Positions 23,390-32,678 of a stretch of 64,000 bases of DNA are shown here, piece after piece. The stretch's first letter is position 1. Each line of letters starts with the position of its first letter. Below the pieces are notes generated by a model. It did not search any database, was not told where the DNA came from, and saw only the letters and a program-made list of their open reading frames with translations. Made by a program: the position numbers and the translations under genes. Origin of the DNA: Setoptus koraiensis (Eukaryota; Arthropoda); assembly GCA_048013815.1 (NCBI GenBank), contig CM106585.1:12028001-12092000 (forward strand). The letters are read 5' to 3'.

Positions 23390-24523
23390 TCAACAAATAC
23401 TATTATTATGTAGATGATTCTTACATAACAGAGCTCGCTTGACAATAGACTCAACATTTACATACTTGTCCTTTTCACTCAAGCTTGATGTGTCTGTGAG
23501 AATTACTCCGGCATTTAGCATTTCAGCTTTGCTACGCTCTATACTAACGTCATCTATGCCTCTGCAAGCGTCCTGTATTACATAAGTCACAAATCCATAA
23601 TGGGCTGCGTCTATGGCACTAGCCGAAACACAGTAATCAATTGCCAGGCCACAAATATACACATCTGTAATGTGTCTCGATAAAAGATCTCTTGCGAGTT
23701 CAGTTTCGTTGAGACGTTGATTGTCCCAAAATACACTGTAAGCGTCAACCTCTGGCAGAGTTCCCTTGTATATATTGATACAATTGTCCACTTTAATCAA
23801 ATCCTTATCTAACTGGGAGCCCCAACTGTTCTGAACGCAATGCCTAGGCCACAAAATTTGCTTGATGTTTCCATTATTGAAGTAGACCGTGTCAAACACG
23901 CTAATGTCTTTGTGTTTATCAGCGTTTTTATGATTTTTATCACGTTGATCATGTGATGGATCTTCAGACGATGAGGAGCCATTGTTGCTGCTAAGTTGCT
24001 CTTTAGTCTTGGAATAATTACGCAAATGTAGATTCTCATAGAATCCAATATGATCAACAGGATGCCAATCGTGAGTGTAAACAACTAGACTGAATTTATT
24101 CTGTGACAGTATACCATTGATGATGGGCACTACCTCTTTGCCGTCTTGTTGAGCTGGGCCATTCTTAAGGGCCAGAGATCCGCTAATGAAATCATTTTGA
24201 ACGTCCACTATAATAAATGCGCTAATTGGCGTGAAAACACTACGCAACCAATGACTGCACATGGCACGAAATTCTTTGAGATCTAAGATTTGATCGTTGT
24301 TTGTGTCAAACAATTGAAACAGTTTTAACAATTGACTCTCACTGAACTTTTGTCCATTATTTGGGGGCAAAAGATTCTCAGTTAGATGTTTGAATGTGGA
24401 AATGTTGATCCCTTGGAGGTTATTCTGTTTCGTCGCCAAACAATTGAACCAATTCAGTTGTGTGTCGGCCGATAGCCAGTCGCTAGATTTTAAATCAACG
24501 TATTGGATAGATTTCGCGACCAT
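23390..24523 (-). CDS. Naam: Nicotinamidase with N-terminal EF-hand
   Basis: Single exon of 377 residues on minus. Nicotinamidase deamidates nicotinamide to nicotinate in the Preiss-Handler NAD salvage route used by insects and other invertebrates but not vertebrates. The N-terminal part has a canonical EF-hand loop at residues 73-84 (DTNNDQILDLKE), as in Drosophila Naam. The isochorismatase-like domain follows: catalytic Asp107 in FIIVDVQNDF, metal ligands Asp152 and His154 in THDWHPVDH and His228 in WPRHCVQ, Lys253 in YKGTLPEVD, and nucleophile Cys298 in ICGLAIDYCVSAS. A hydrophilic Ser/His/Lys-rich insert (about residues 172-207) separates the metal motifs. All catalytic residues are present. 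The EF-hand suggests calcium control, which is inference. Confidence 0.95.
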   Translation of the reverse strand: MVAKSIQYVDLKSSDWLSADTQLNWFNCLATKQNNLQGINISTFKHLTENLLPPNNGQKFSESQLLKLFQLFDTNNDQILDLKEFRAMCSHWLRSVFTPISAFIIVDVQNDFISGSLALKNGPAQQDGKEVVPIINGILSQNKFSLVVYTHDWHPVDHIGFYENLHLRNYSKTKEQLSSNNGSSSSEDPSHDQRDKNHKNADKHKDISVFDTVYFNNGNIKQILWPRHCVQNSWGSQLDKDLIKVDNCINIYKGTLPEVDAYSVFWDNQRLNETELARDLLSRHITDVYICGLAIDYCVSASAIDAAHYGFVTYVIQDACRGIDDVSIERSKAEMLNAGVILTDTSSLSEKDKYVNVESIVKRALLCKNHLHNNSIC

Positions 24524-25439
24524 ACTGGTTGATTGTGTGCAGTTATTATTAGAGCAGTGTTAGGTTGAAAATTATAGAAATTGGTCTAATCTGTTGTTAC
24601 TGATACTTTCGACTACTGAGATCGAACGAACGTTGAGCATTGTTGCCCTGGGCGACTTTGTGTCGAGCTATTGAAATATGATAAGTTAAACTTTTATGGC
24701 GACGGCAGATGATTTTGTTGTTTTTCTGACTCTCCTAATTTACTTTTTTTTCGCTGCACGGATAGTCTATAGTTAGTCGTCATAATAAATTACTGATGAT
24801 AATGTCGTCATGTAATGTCGTTGTCTATTACGTCAACAATTCACTAGTGAGTGGTTTGGAAGTGTCCAGTTCGATGAGCGTTGATTACTATCGATATTAC
24901 ATGTCTATAGTGGGCTCTATACTCTGTTGCTATAGCAGCGTGTTTCGCGTGTTTACAGTGGCGGCGACCAAGGTTGGCGATTGACCTTCATTGATTGTCA
25001 TAATGAATGGTGTATAAATAGAACAGTTCTATTTCATACGTATAGCAACTGTGCGATGGCCACTATCAAACCCAAACATTATGATCGATTGGGGCCCTAG
25101 ATTCGTGAAGCACGCGGAGCTTGCACATGGTTCAATTGTAAAAAATCTAAAGATAGCTGGCCGGACATTGGTGACTAATGAATCTTTATTATATGCCAGG
25201 TTATGTCGTTGATTGATAATCTAGTTACACGTCATTGTGGCTATTTTGAGAAACATGCTGCTAAAAACACTGATGCATTTTTATCGGAACTCACGTGACA
25301 AAACAAAACATAGAAACAAAACGAAAATCGTGCGCAGATAGGTGCTCTGAGCGTTCGGCAAGGTCTAAATGCATATTTCGATTAGATTTGCAAAGGATCA
25401 AGCGCAGTTGCAGCGCGAATTTTGTGCCACAAGACTACT
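24524..25439. other. Gene-poor interval upstream of nicotinamidase
   Basis: About 0.9 kb with the nicotinamidase promoter at the left. No recognised gene. Short open frames on plus (24796-24984, 25295-25489) show no motif and no convincing splice context. Confidence 0.45.
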
Positions 25440-26031
25440 TCATACTTCTATCGCTGATGATGATGAGGCCATCAATTGTAGTTTTGTAAGCCCAAAATTC
25501 ATAAATAGCCTCAATCTTAATCCGTGCGTTTTCGAAGCCTTTATACCATTCACTACCGAACCCATCCCCTTTGCAATCATAAACATGCTCGACCAGAGAA
25601 AGTGGCAAGAAATGAGATCATTTTCAACTAAATGAAACGCCACCAAGACAGTTATTTCACTGATCTAGGTCATTGAAAATACCCGAGATCACTTTCGAAA
25701 ATGGATTAGATCTGCGTTCCAGACTTTTGTGCAAAGTTTGGCCACTCAACTTTCTATCTTAAGTCAAAGTCCAGTTACTCACCAACGCAGTACAATGAGC
25801 AATATAAGTAGATCCAGTGCCGTCACGATTACCCAGTAGTCGATTCTAAGCGGATAAAACCGGACAGTGAGTCACCAATGACCATTATATGGTGTAAACT
25901 CACGAAGTAAACCCTTTTATCGATGGCGTTGATTGCAACAAAGCTCTTACAGTGAATCGACCAGCCATAAGAGGTCCATCGAGAACTCGAAAAACGAATA
26001 TTTTCTTGATAACAATTTTATGAAATAGTTT
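25440..26031 (-). CDS. 3' part of an unrecognised membrane protein gene (three candidate exons)
   Basis: Three minus-strand segments bounded by good splice sites join in frame: 26031-25904, 25845-25783 and 25659-25440, ending in a stop at 25440. The donors are TTC/GTGAGT and TTG/GTGAGT; the acceptors are CTTAG and ATCAG. Together they give about 136 residues. A soluble part (VFRVLDGPLMAGRFTVRALL) leads into a strong hydrophobic segment (IDYWVIVTALDLLILLIVLR), which occupies almost exactly the 63-base middle exon. A mildly hydrophobic, then basic, tail follows. The consistent phases of both introns argue that this is a real gene, but I do not recognise the family and the 5' exons are not found. 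It could be a type I membrane protein with a cytosolic tail. Confidence 0.4.
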
Positions 26032-26816
26032 CTATTGTTTATCCATGCTGATGACCTGTTTACCATCAGCATGCGCCCCATATTTACAAAATTTTGCAAC
26101 AATTTTCAATTGTTTATTTAGTGCGCTTGCCCCGTCCTAGAGTTCAGGTAAATACAGGGATAAGTGCATATTATGAATTTATTTTTTCGACTACATATCT
26201 CGAAAATTAGTCATTTTATGGAAGAGAGAAAGATAATTTCGAGCCCCGGCCCAGAAGCAGGAGAGCTCAAAAAGACTAGTCGGGCAGAAATCGGTGGCAT
26301 GCTCAAGAGATTTACCGTCTCAATGTTTTAGATGAGTTGGCGAGAAATCCGATCGTGGATGTAGAAAAATCAGCATTAGTTGAATACTTAGATTTATAAG
26401 TATCGTGTAGACACGTTATCCCAATCACTGATGAAAAAATCAACTTCAAACAACACACTCACCCTGAAAAGGTTGAGCTGCTCAACTCATTATGGCAAAG
26501 AAAGGGAGGTAAACTTGAGCATAACGATATCAATCAATAGATACAAACAGACAAAGCGTGCACCCCTCTACCACACAATTTCTGGTCGAGAATGTCGGAG
26601 TTTTCAAAGTCAGCAGAATGTCTGACGATCTTTTCGATGAAGTGTCTAGCTTTGAACTGTACTAGCGTATCGATGATGTATGTATCAAGAGTATCTGGTT
26701 GTAATTGCAAACATTCACAGTCAAATCTTGACTTCAAAAATTCGCATAAAAAAGTGGATTGATCTGTCGATCAAACATTTTTCGGAAATATTGATTCGCA
26801 TCTTAAGTGATGAAAA

Positions 26817-27149
26817 ATGGATCTCTTACTCTCGCAGAAACTTCTATGTATTGTAACTTATGTTGCATTGGCGATTTTAGTTCTAGCACCCCAGGAGCAA
26901 TCGGCAAAAAGTGTTTCGGGTAAGCACGGTATCATAAATGAAGACGATTGGAAATGGTTTGATAATGAGAGCGAACGAGACCCCCCTTTTTTTCCCCGGG
27001 AAGGTAATCGGGATTGTTTTCCGGGTTCGAGAAACCGCCAAAGAATGGGGAAAAAACCGGGAGCCAAGAAACAAGACTATGATCCAGATCCAAGTGGTGT
27101 ACCGTTCCCAAGACCACCGCCACGGCCAACACAACAGCCTCCAGAGTGA
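26817..27149 (+). CDS. Short secreted proline-rich protein, unknown
   Basis: An ATG-led frame of 110 residues. Residues 1-29 form a signal peptide (LLCIVTYVALAILVLAPQEQ). The rest is hydrophilic with a Trp/Asp patch (NEDDWKWFDNESERDP), Arg/Lys-rich middle and a C-terminal proline-rich PFPRPPPRPTQQPPE. It has one cysteine. No family recognised. It may not end at 27149: the proline-rich end overlaps a possible donor (CCAGA/GTGACC at 27145), and an in-frame continuation at 27212 resembles the start of a trypsin domain. In that reading this is the signal and propeptide exon of a serine-protease homologue. A second possible donor (TCGG/GTAAGC) lies at 26920. Confidence 0.5.
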   Translation: MDLLLSQKLLCIVTYVALAILVLAPQEQSAKSVSGKHGIINEDDWKWFDNESERDPPFFPREGNRDCFPGSRNRQRMGKKPGAKKQDYDPDPSGVPFPRPPPRPTQQPPE

Positions 27150-27211
27150 CCAAACATACCACGCTGTGACCTCATGTCCTGTCGTAAGCGTAAATAAGAT
27201 TATCATGACAG

Positions 27212-27356
27212 CCATATCGGAATTGTTCAAGGCGCTGCGACAGAAGATAAACAATATTCTCGGTCAGTTTATATTTATATATATATATAATTAATAGGTA
27301 GTAGAGAGCTTTTCGGGGGCGCCATCATTGGTGAACGATTTTTGTTGACAGCGACA
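27212..27356 (+). other. Candidate degenerate trypsin-like exons
   Basis: Two short segments, 27212-27262 and 27302-27356, join in frame across a 39-base gap to read HIGIVQGAATEDKQYS and then RELFGGAIIGERFLLTAT. This resembles the activation end and first strands of a trypsin (IVGG...CGGSIIS.RWVLTAAHC). The Cys before GG and the His/Cys that should follow LTA are absent, and the stretch between IVQG and GG is too short. The gaps needed for splicing are unusually short, so this may be a relic instead of a functional exon set. It sits just after the secreted proline-rich protein on the same strand. No rest of a catalytic domain is found next to it. Confidence 0.3.
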
Positions 27357-27664
27357 GTAAAAATCAAAGGAAATCCAGTATGCAGTAGATTGTATAAAAG
27401 CTGAATAGAATCGAAAGAAGCCGGCAAGCGTGGCATGCTTATTTGGAGTGTGAGCTAGTTTGGCCCATACTATATGAATTATTGAATTATCAACGAAACG
27501 AGCGAAAGACTGCTACGAAAAAGAGAGTCGACATTTTTTAAATCTTTTGCTGAATATCAATTTGATTGCGTTTTGAAAATAATGCAACCTCTTGAACACA
27601 TCTCGCAACTTAAAACAACTGGCGTTAGTTTGTGAGTTGTAGTTTGTCTTGTATTTTCTTTCAG

Positions 27665-27743
27665 TCGATTCTCTTATGTTAAACTGATATTGTTAGTCGC
27701 ATGTATCATTGGAGCTGCTGTTCTAACCATTGATGATGACTAG
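27665..27743 (+). other. Candidate terminal exon encoding a transmembrane tail
   Basis: Preceded by a good pyrimidine-rich acceptor (TTTTCTTTCAG), this segment reads RFSYVKLILLVACIIGAAVL then TIDDD and stops. It is a single hydrophobic helix with a short acidic tail. It ends only 20 bases from the stop of the opposite-strand secreted gene. I cannot join it in phase to the trypsin-like segments upstream. Confidence 0.3.
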
Positions 27744-27763
27744 AGAAATTGATATGGATTTTA

Positions 27764-29776
27764 TCAGCGTCCCCATCGTCCACGCCGGCGACCGCCGCGT
27801 CTTCGTCGCCTTCTCCGCCATCTACCCCTTTTTCCGCCTTGATTTGCATTGTTTTCCTCGGTTGTTTCCTCGTATTCGTCCACCATATCCAAATTCTCTT
27901 CACCTTCTTCGTCTCCCGCTTCTTCTTCATCATTATCACCTCCATCATCATCGTCGCCCTCTTCAATTATGGTCTCGGTTGTCTCGATAATAGTATGTCC
28001 ATCAGCGTCATTCGGAGCTAGCTGACTAGATACAAGCTCGGTGGTCGATTCGACGGTCGCGTCCTTGTTGCATGAGGAAACTGCTGTGTCAGAGCTGGAA
28101 GTTTGCTGTTGCTGTTGTTGTTGGGGTTGCTGTTGTCCATCACCATTTATGATAATAGTGTGTCCGGGTGTTTCCACTTCATGGTGTTCCTCATTATTGT
28201 GCATCATAACAGTTAACGGTTGCTCACCGGAAGTTGAGTCAGCAGGAGCTTGCTGATTTGCGGTGGTTGAATGTTCATTTGTTGGCTGCTGAGGAACTAG
28301 TTGTGATTGATCTGATTTCGGCGCATCTTTTTCTTCTCGCCCTGCCACCGATGAATGCTCCGAAGGCAGCGATTGGCCATCTTGCGCAATTTTCTGATTG
28401 CCGCCATCGGCAACGGCTTGCTGACCGATCGGTGTTTGATTAGATGAATTCTTTGATGGATTTTGATATGCATTCTGAGGCACACCTTGTTGACTAGAGG
28501 GCTCTTGAGAAACTGTGTTGTCTTGCAGATCAGTCGGCAGGTCAGACTGCTGTTCGAAATTTCCATCTTCATCCTGTTCATTCCACTTGATTAATTCATC
28601 TTGTTCGTTTCCCGAACCAGTATTTGTCTTATTATCGTTTCGGGTTTTGTTGACCGCTTGTTTGTTCTTGCTTTCTAGACTCTCGTAGGTGTCAGTGGAT
28701 TTCGGAGAGCTTTTTATCTGTTTCCGTTTTTTGACTTTTTTGTTGTTCTTTTTTTTGGTCGACTTTCTTTTTGATTGTTTTTCAGGGCCATCTTCTCCAT
28801 TGTTATCTGTTTCGTCCAAATCTGCAGTCCGCATCACCTCTGCAGACTCGTCACTATCAGCATTTTCAGGATCTTCGCTCACAGCCTCGGACACATCAGC
28901 CTGGGGAAATTGATCCCCGTTTGAAGATGAATCTTTAACACTGTTTTTTTGTTTAGATCCGACTTTCTTTGTTTCAATGCCGATGTCATTATTCACCTCT
29001 TGATTACTGATACGAATTTTGTTGTTGCCTATATTTTTAACAATTTCAACATCATTGTTGCCCACTCCATCAATGACTCTCTTCTTGTCATTGCCACTAT
29101 TTTTATTTACATTTGTTTGTTTGTTATTTGATGCATCCGGGGAATTTTCACCCTCTAAATCTGAATCATTTTTGTCATTCTTTACCAGGAGCGTATTTTC
29201 GATTTCTTTCGGCTCATCTTGATGGACACGCTTATCCGTAGAATCAGGTGAGTTTGAGTGATTTCCATCATCTGCTTCATCCACATTAAATGGCTCACTA
29301 TTGTCGTCATCATCTGCCTCTTCTTCATTTGACTCTAAACTAGATGACAAATTTGGATTGTGCCCCTGGTCACTTGCATTACTTTTTTCAGCTGTTTCAC
29401 TAGTATCAGTTTCATCATCGTCATCCACTAACTCGTCCGTTATCTCGTATTCTACTTCTCTGCCATCAGGCAGTGTCTCTCTGACTCGACGCGTAAAACT
29501 CGTCTGATCTCCTCTTAGCAGCTCCTCGGGTACGTCGTGGTGCTGCTCAGTCAGTTCGAACTGATCTCCAGCTTCTAATAATTGTTGCTGAATGGACGAT
29601 CTGGTTATACTCTGATTATCAGATTTTGAGCTGGCCAGTTCACGGATTGATCCTTCCGGCTGAGTGACCTCGTTAAGGAATTCTCTGTGTGATGGTGCGC
29701 AAATCAGTTGTGATGGCCAAAGAATGACCAAAATCACGGTCATGAACGCGAGACGCGCCATGAGTTCTAGCTTCAT
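27764..29776 (-). CDS. Large acidic secreted low-complexity protein with Arg-rich tail
   Basis: An uninterrupted frame of 670 residues when started at the ATG followed by a signal peptide (MKLELMARLAFMTVILVILW, cleavage near ICA/PSH). An earlier in-frame start at 29935 would place the signal internally and is less likely. The mature protein is Asp/Glu/Ser/Asn-rich with clusters such as DDDDETDTSETAEK and EEEADDDDNSEPFN. A lysine-rich block (KRKSTKKKNNKKVKKRKQ) lies near the middle, a poly-Gln run follows, and an Arg/Trp/Gly-rich C-terminus (GRWRRRRRRRGGRRRGRWGR) ends it. There are very few cysteines and no known domain. Charge-segregated secreted proteins of this sort occur in cement, silk, shell and saliva, but no role can be assigned here. 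Confidence 0.7.
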   Translation of the reverse strand: MKLELMARLAFMTVILVILWPSQLICAPSHREFLNEVTQPEGSIRELASSKSDNQSITRSSIQQQLLEAGDQFELTEQHHDVPEELLRGDQTSFTRRVRETLPDGREVEYEITDELVDDDDETDTSETAEKSNASDQGHNPNLSSSLESNEEEADDDDNSEPFNVDEADDGNHSNSPDSTDKRVHQDEPKEIENTLLVKNDKNDSDLEGENSPDASNNKQTNVNKNSGNDKKRVIDGVGNNDVEIVKNIGNNKIRISNQEVNNDIGIETKKVGSKQKNSVKDSSSNGDQFPQADVSEAVSEDPENADSDESAEVMRTADLDETDNNGEDGPEKQSKRKSTKKKNNKKVKKRKQIKSSPKSTDTYESLESKNKQAVNKTRNDNKTNTGSGNEQDELIKWNEQDEDGNFEQQSDLPTDLQDNTVSQEPSSQQGVPQNAYQNPSKNSSNQTPIGQQAVADGGNQKIAQDGQSLPSEHSSVAGREEKDAPKSDQSQLVPQQPTNEHSTTANQQAPADSTSGEQPLTVMMHNNEEHHEVETPGHTIIINGDGQQQPQQQQQQQTSSSDTAVSSCNKDATVESTTELVSSQLAPNDADGHTIIETTETIIEEGDDDDGGDNDEEEAGDEEGEENLDMVDEYEETTEENNANQGGKRGRWRRRRRRRGGRRRGRWGR

Positions 29777-30043
29777 GTTCAACTGATGATTTGATGAATA
29801 ATTCAATTGTCGAGCAAATATCTGGCAAATATCGCATGTGTTTCCACTAGATAAACAAAATAAAATTCTTGGGTGATGCTGAACTCCGTAGTGATGAGGC
29901 CAGCAAATCTGCTTGTAACGCAGTATGAGATACAAAAATTTTAGCTAGAATCTAAAAATATATTTAGTGTTCACATTTTTGTCATCACTGTATGATTCAA
30001 AAACTTTTTCATGCTATCTATGTGACATCATAATCATCTACAG

Positions 30044-30252
30044 GTGCATTCCAACAGAAACTCGATACTGGAATCTGCCATTCGTCAGAATTTTGCAGAA
30101 CAGATCAACTACAGGAAAATGTATATGAGAACTGTCTTGCCAGTGGGCTTTATTCGTTTGCCGAGTTTTTTAGTTTTTTCTTCATCATCACAATTTTCGC
30201 TCGAACAAAAATAGGCCATCTATTCGAATGTCTATTTAATTATTATAAATAA
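30044..30252 (+). other. Candidate exon: Cys-containing segment with C-terminal membrane helix
   Basis: After an acceptor (CATCTACAG) the frame is open for 68 codons. It starts GAFQQKLDTGICHSSEFCRT, continues with a third cysteine (YENCLASG), then a Phe/Ile-rich helix (FAEFFSFFFIITIFA) and a short tail ending FNYYK. It lies antisense to nothing and between the two minus-strand secreted genes. A diverged copy of its acceptor region (29990-30050) recurs at 31322-31380. Could be the last exon of a small type I membrane protein; family unknown. Confidence 0.3.
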
Positions 30253-30332
30253 ACAAGAGGAATCGATCGGGATACTCGAACTCGGAAAAAACCAAAAATT
30301 AATCTTCCAGTGATCATTCCTAACAATTGCCT

Positions 30333-30935
30333 CTAAGAATATACTTCGAGCACCCTAGCGTCTTTTCTTATCATCAAATCGGGACCGCCTTTTATGGGAT
30401 CCTTCTTAATCACGAAATAGTCTTTTGAGCCGTTCTTCACTGCATGAACTTTTGGGCCTGCAGCAGCCTTTAGGTTTCTCATCATTGCAGCAGCCCTGAG
30501 ATAATAAAAGGCTATCGACTCATCTCCACTATCAATCGCTTCTCTTAAATTTTTTAACTCGAGCATTGTATCCGGATTTTCCTGATCCAGCATCTCCAAT
30601 TCTTTCATCCTCTTGGATGCTTGTCTTTGGCGCATTCTTATATTTTTGATATCATCTCTAAAAAGAGCAATTTTGTCTCTAACAAATTCATCAGTGATAC
30701 CAGAATCTGGTTCAATTTTATCGTCATTCGAAGAACCAAAATCATAATCATATTTCAGTCTATCATCATGTTCGTATTGCGATCTATGCGAGGGTAATTT
30801 GGCAATGGAATCAATATCGACCAATCCTTTTTCTACCAACTCATGGAACTTGTAAGGCTCTGCATCGACCAATCCTTGAAGAATGATAACGCAGATCGCC
30901 AGTGAAAATACCCATTGACAAGCCATTCTTGACAC
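30333..30935 (-). CDS. Secreted protein of unknown family, 200 residues
   Basis: Single open frame on minus. The signal peptide is clear (ACQWVFSLAICVIILQGLVD, cleavage near VDA/EPY). The mature part starts EPYKFHELVEKGLVDIDSIA, has an acidic Tyr/Asp stretch (DDRLKYDYDFGSSNDDK), a long helical middle rich in Arg/Lys/Glu (RDDIKNIRMRQRQASKRMKE) likely to form a coiled coil, and a C-terminal DPIKGGPDLMIRKDARVLEV. It has no cysteine after the signal. A second ATG three codons in (30926) is an equally good start. It is on the same strand as, and 560 bases upstream of, the large acidic secreted gene, and may share its expression; the proteins are not obviously related. Confidence 0.7.
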   Translation of the reverse strand: MSRMACQWVFSLAICVIILQGLVDAEPYKFHELVEKGLVDIDSIAKLPSHRSQYEHDDRLKYDYDFGSSNDDKIEPDSGITDEFVRDKIALFRDDIKNIRMRQRQASKRMKELEMLDQENPDTMLELKNLREAIDSGDESIAFYYLRAAAMMRNLKAAAGPKVHAVKNGSKDYFVIKKDPIKGGPDLMIRKDARVLEVYS

Positions 30936-31451
30936 ACCAATTGATCACTTTGAATTGAATCCAAAGTTTTAATGGTCTTGTAGGTTTTTGAGAGCCCTTG
31001 AATGAATTTGAATACCTTTCGAATGAACTACGAGTGATCCGATACACTGCCTAGATGTACATTTTATCAGATTTCTATCATTATTGAAACTATTAATAGA
31101 TGACTGTTGTTACAAGCTACCGACACGTCACGGTCAACTGATAGCTCGATATACAGTTCAATCGTTCGGCGCAAATGTCGCGAATATCTGATGGGGAAAT
31201 AAATCAAACAACCTAGATGATACTGTTAGCCCATTGATGGAATTGGCCACAGTCGTCGCATCGTCAGACACACAATCTGAGATACCGCCAACGGGTTGAA
31301 GTAGAAAACTGTATCTAGTGTCGGCTAAAAACTTTTTCATTGTACATATGTGGCATCATAATCATCCACAGGTGAATTCTTACGATAAATTCCTTGATCC
31401 ACAGCTGGTGTGATCTTCTATTTTTGAAACTATTGCAACCCAAAAGCATAG

Positions 31452-31715
31452 GAGAAAGTTTGTCCCGGTTATCGGTATTTTATGAGCCCCCCGCAGTGTG
31501 GAGATATTCAAACGCTTGAAACTTCATCGCAGAAATGCGGTGCTATTCCAGTGAAAATGTATGTAATTCATATCCAGTTTCTCCTTGTTAGCGAGCCTCT
31601 GATGGCAAACATTCAGATGATCGTCGAAACAATTCACAATGATCCCTTGAAATCTCCCTCCACTAGAATGTTACTTTTTGATAAATTTCTCGGATCTCCA
31701 CTTTTCAACTTCTAA
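31452..31715 (+). other. Candidate Cys-containing exon
   Basis: Open from an acceptor-like GCATAG at 31451 to a stop at 31715: EKVCPGYRYFMSPPQCGDIQ, a further KCG, then LLVSEPLMANIQMIVETIH and a hydrophobic end. No family recognised. Internal ATG at 31482. Confidence 0.22.
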
Positions 31716-31975
31716 ATTACCTCTGCGTATAACTCTGTGACAAAATGTTCTCTTCAAATAGTTCAACCGATAAGTTGATTTAAGAGCGTTCGCTCGATAA
31801 AATGAGATTGCGACCCTGAAAAAGTGTGAGATAACTCAAGCCAGAACGCTAATTCGTTATGTCGATTGTTAGTCCTACAATTGAGACTGGCGAAATTGGA
31901 AAGTTGAAAATCAAATAGCTTGTGTATTTCTACTAGATTAAATTCTATTAAATAAAAAATTACTGTTGCTTTTAG

Positions 31976-32421
31976 CGGTGTTGTTCAGTTTGATAATAAT
32001 GTTATTGGCAATTTCGATTATACCGACAGCTTGATCGGTGAGTTTTCTGAATCTAAGGACTCCGTTCGAAACAAATCAAGATCAGGCTCTCCTTTGTTGG
32101 ATTATTGCAAAATTATGGTCAATGATAATAATCGATTACATTTCTCGCGTCTGTAAGTGGTTTCGTACTATGTCGATACAATGATTTCATATTTTCTTCA
32201 ATTTGGAATACTTTTCGAGTGCGTTGAAAGTTGCCATTTCAACAACAGCAAAGATGACGAGACTGTCTCGCCCTGTAAACTTTACTTTGAGCGATAGAAA
32301 GCATCGTCAATATGAAAATCTCGAGATGATGTTTTTCCCTTCGCCGCTAATGAAATACTCGTTCAATCTACAGATTGTTATGAATTTGTTCACAATTTCA
32401 AGTGGATATTTATTTGAATGA
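31976..32421 (+). other. Candidate exon pair with weak trypsin-like motif
   Basis: 31976-32152 (acceptor CTTTTAG, donor CT/GTAAGT) and 32220-32421 (acceptor TTCGAG) join in frame and read to a stop. The first reads GVVQFDNNVIGNFDYTDSL, then Ser/Lys-rich DSVRNKSRSGSPLLDYCKIM. The second contains MTRLSRPVNFTLSDRKH, which resembles the DIALLKLSRPVNFT region of trypsin-fold proteins, but the catalytic Asp position is not conserved. If real, it encodes an inactive serine-protease homologue fragment. Upstream exons are not identified. Confidence 0.3.
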
Positions 32422-32479
32422 AATCTCTAAACGACTGGCACTCAACCGCCAATTGATGCTCATTGTTTTGCTCTTATAG

Positions 32480-32678
32480 AGTGGACAACATTTCGAAACA
32501 TTTGCTCTGGAATCTATCAACAGCAACGTTCGTTGCTGAGAATAGAGATGAGGCTCGACAATGTTGCCGGCAGCAATCGGTGGTTTTATTGGTCTTTGTT
32601 GGAGTAGTAATTATCAAGTTTGTTTTTAGACTTACAACCAGAGTTTGGTCAATCGAAATGGCTAACAAATATGTGTAG
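32480..32678 (+). other. Candidate terminal exon encoding a transmembrane helix
   Basis: Acceptor TCTTATAG, then an open frame with NISKHLLWNLSTATFVAENR, a CC pair, a strong hydrophobic segment (SVVLLVFVGVVIIKFVFRL) and a short tail ending MANKYV before a stop. It follows the candidate trypsin-like pair on the same strand, but the phase of the junction is unresolved. Confidence 0.3.

Noticed and set aside
23070-23417. 115-codon plus frame after REEP
   Set aside because: Lies in the REEP 3' UTR and runs into the antisense of nicotinamidase; no signature.
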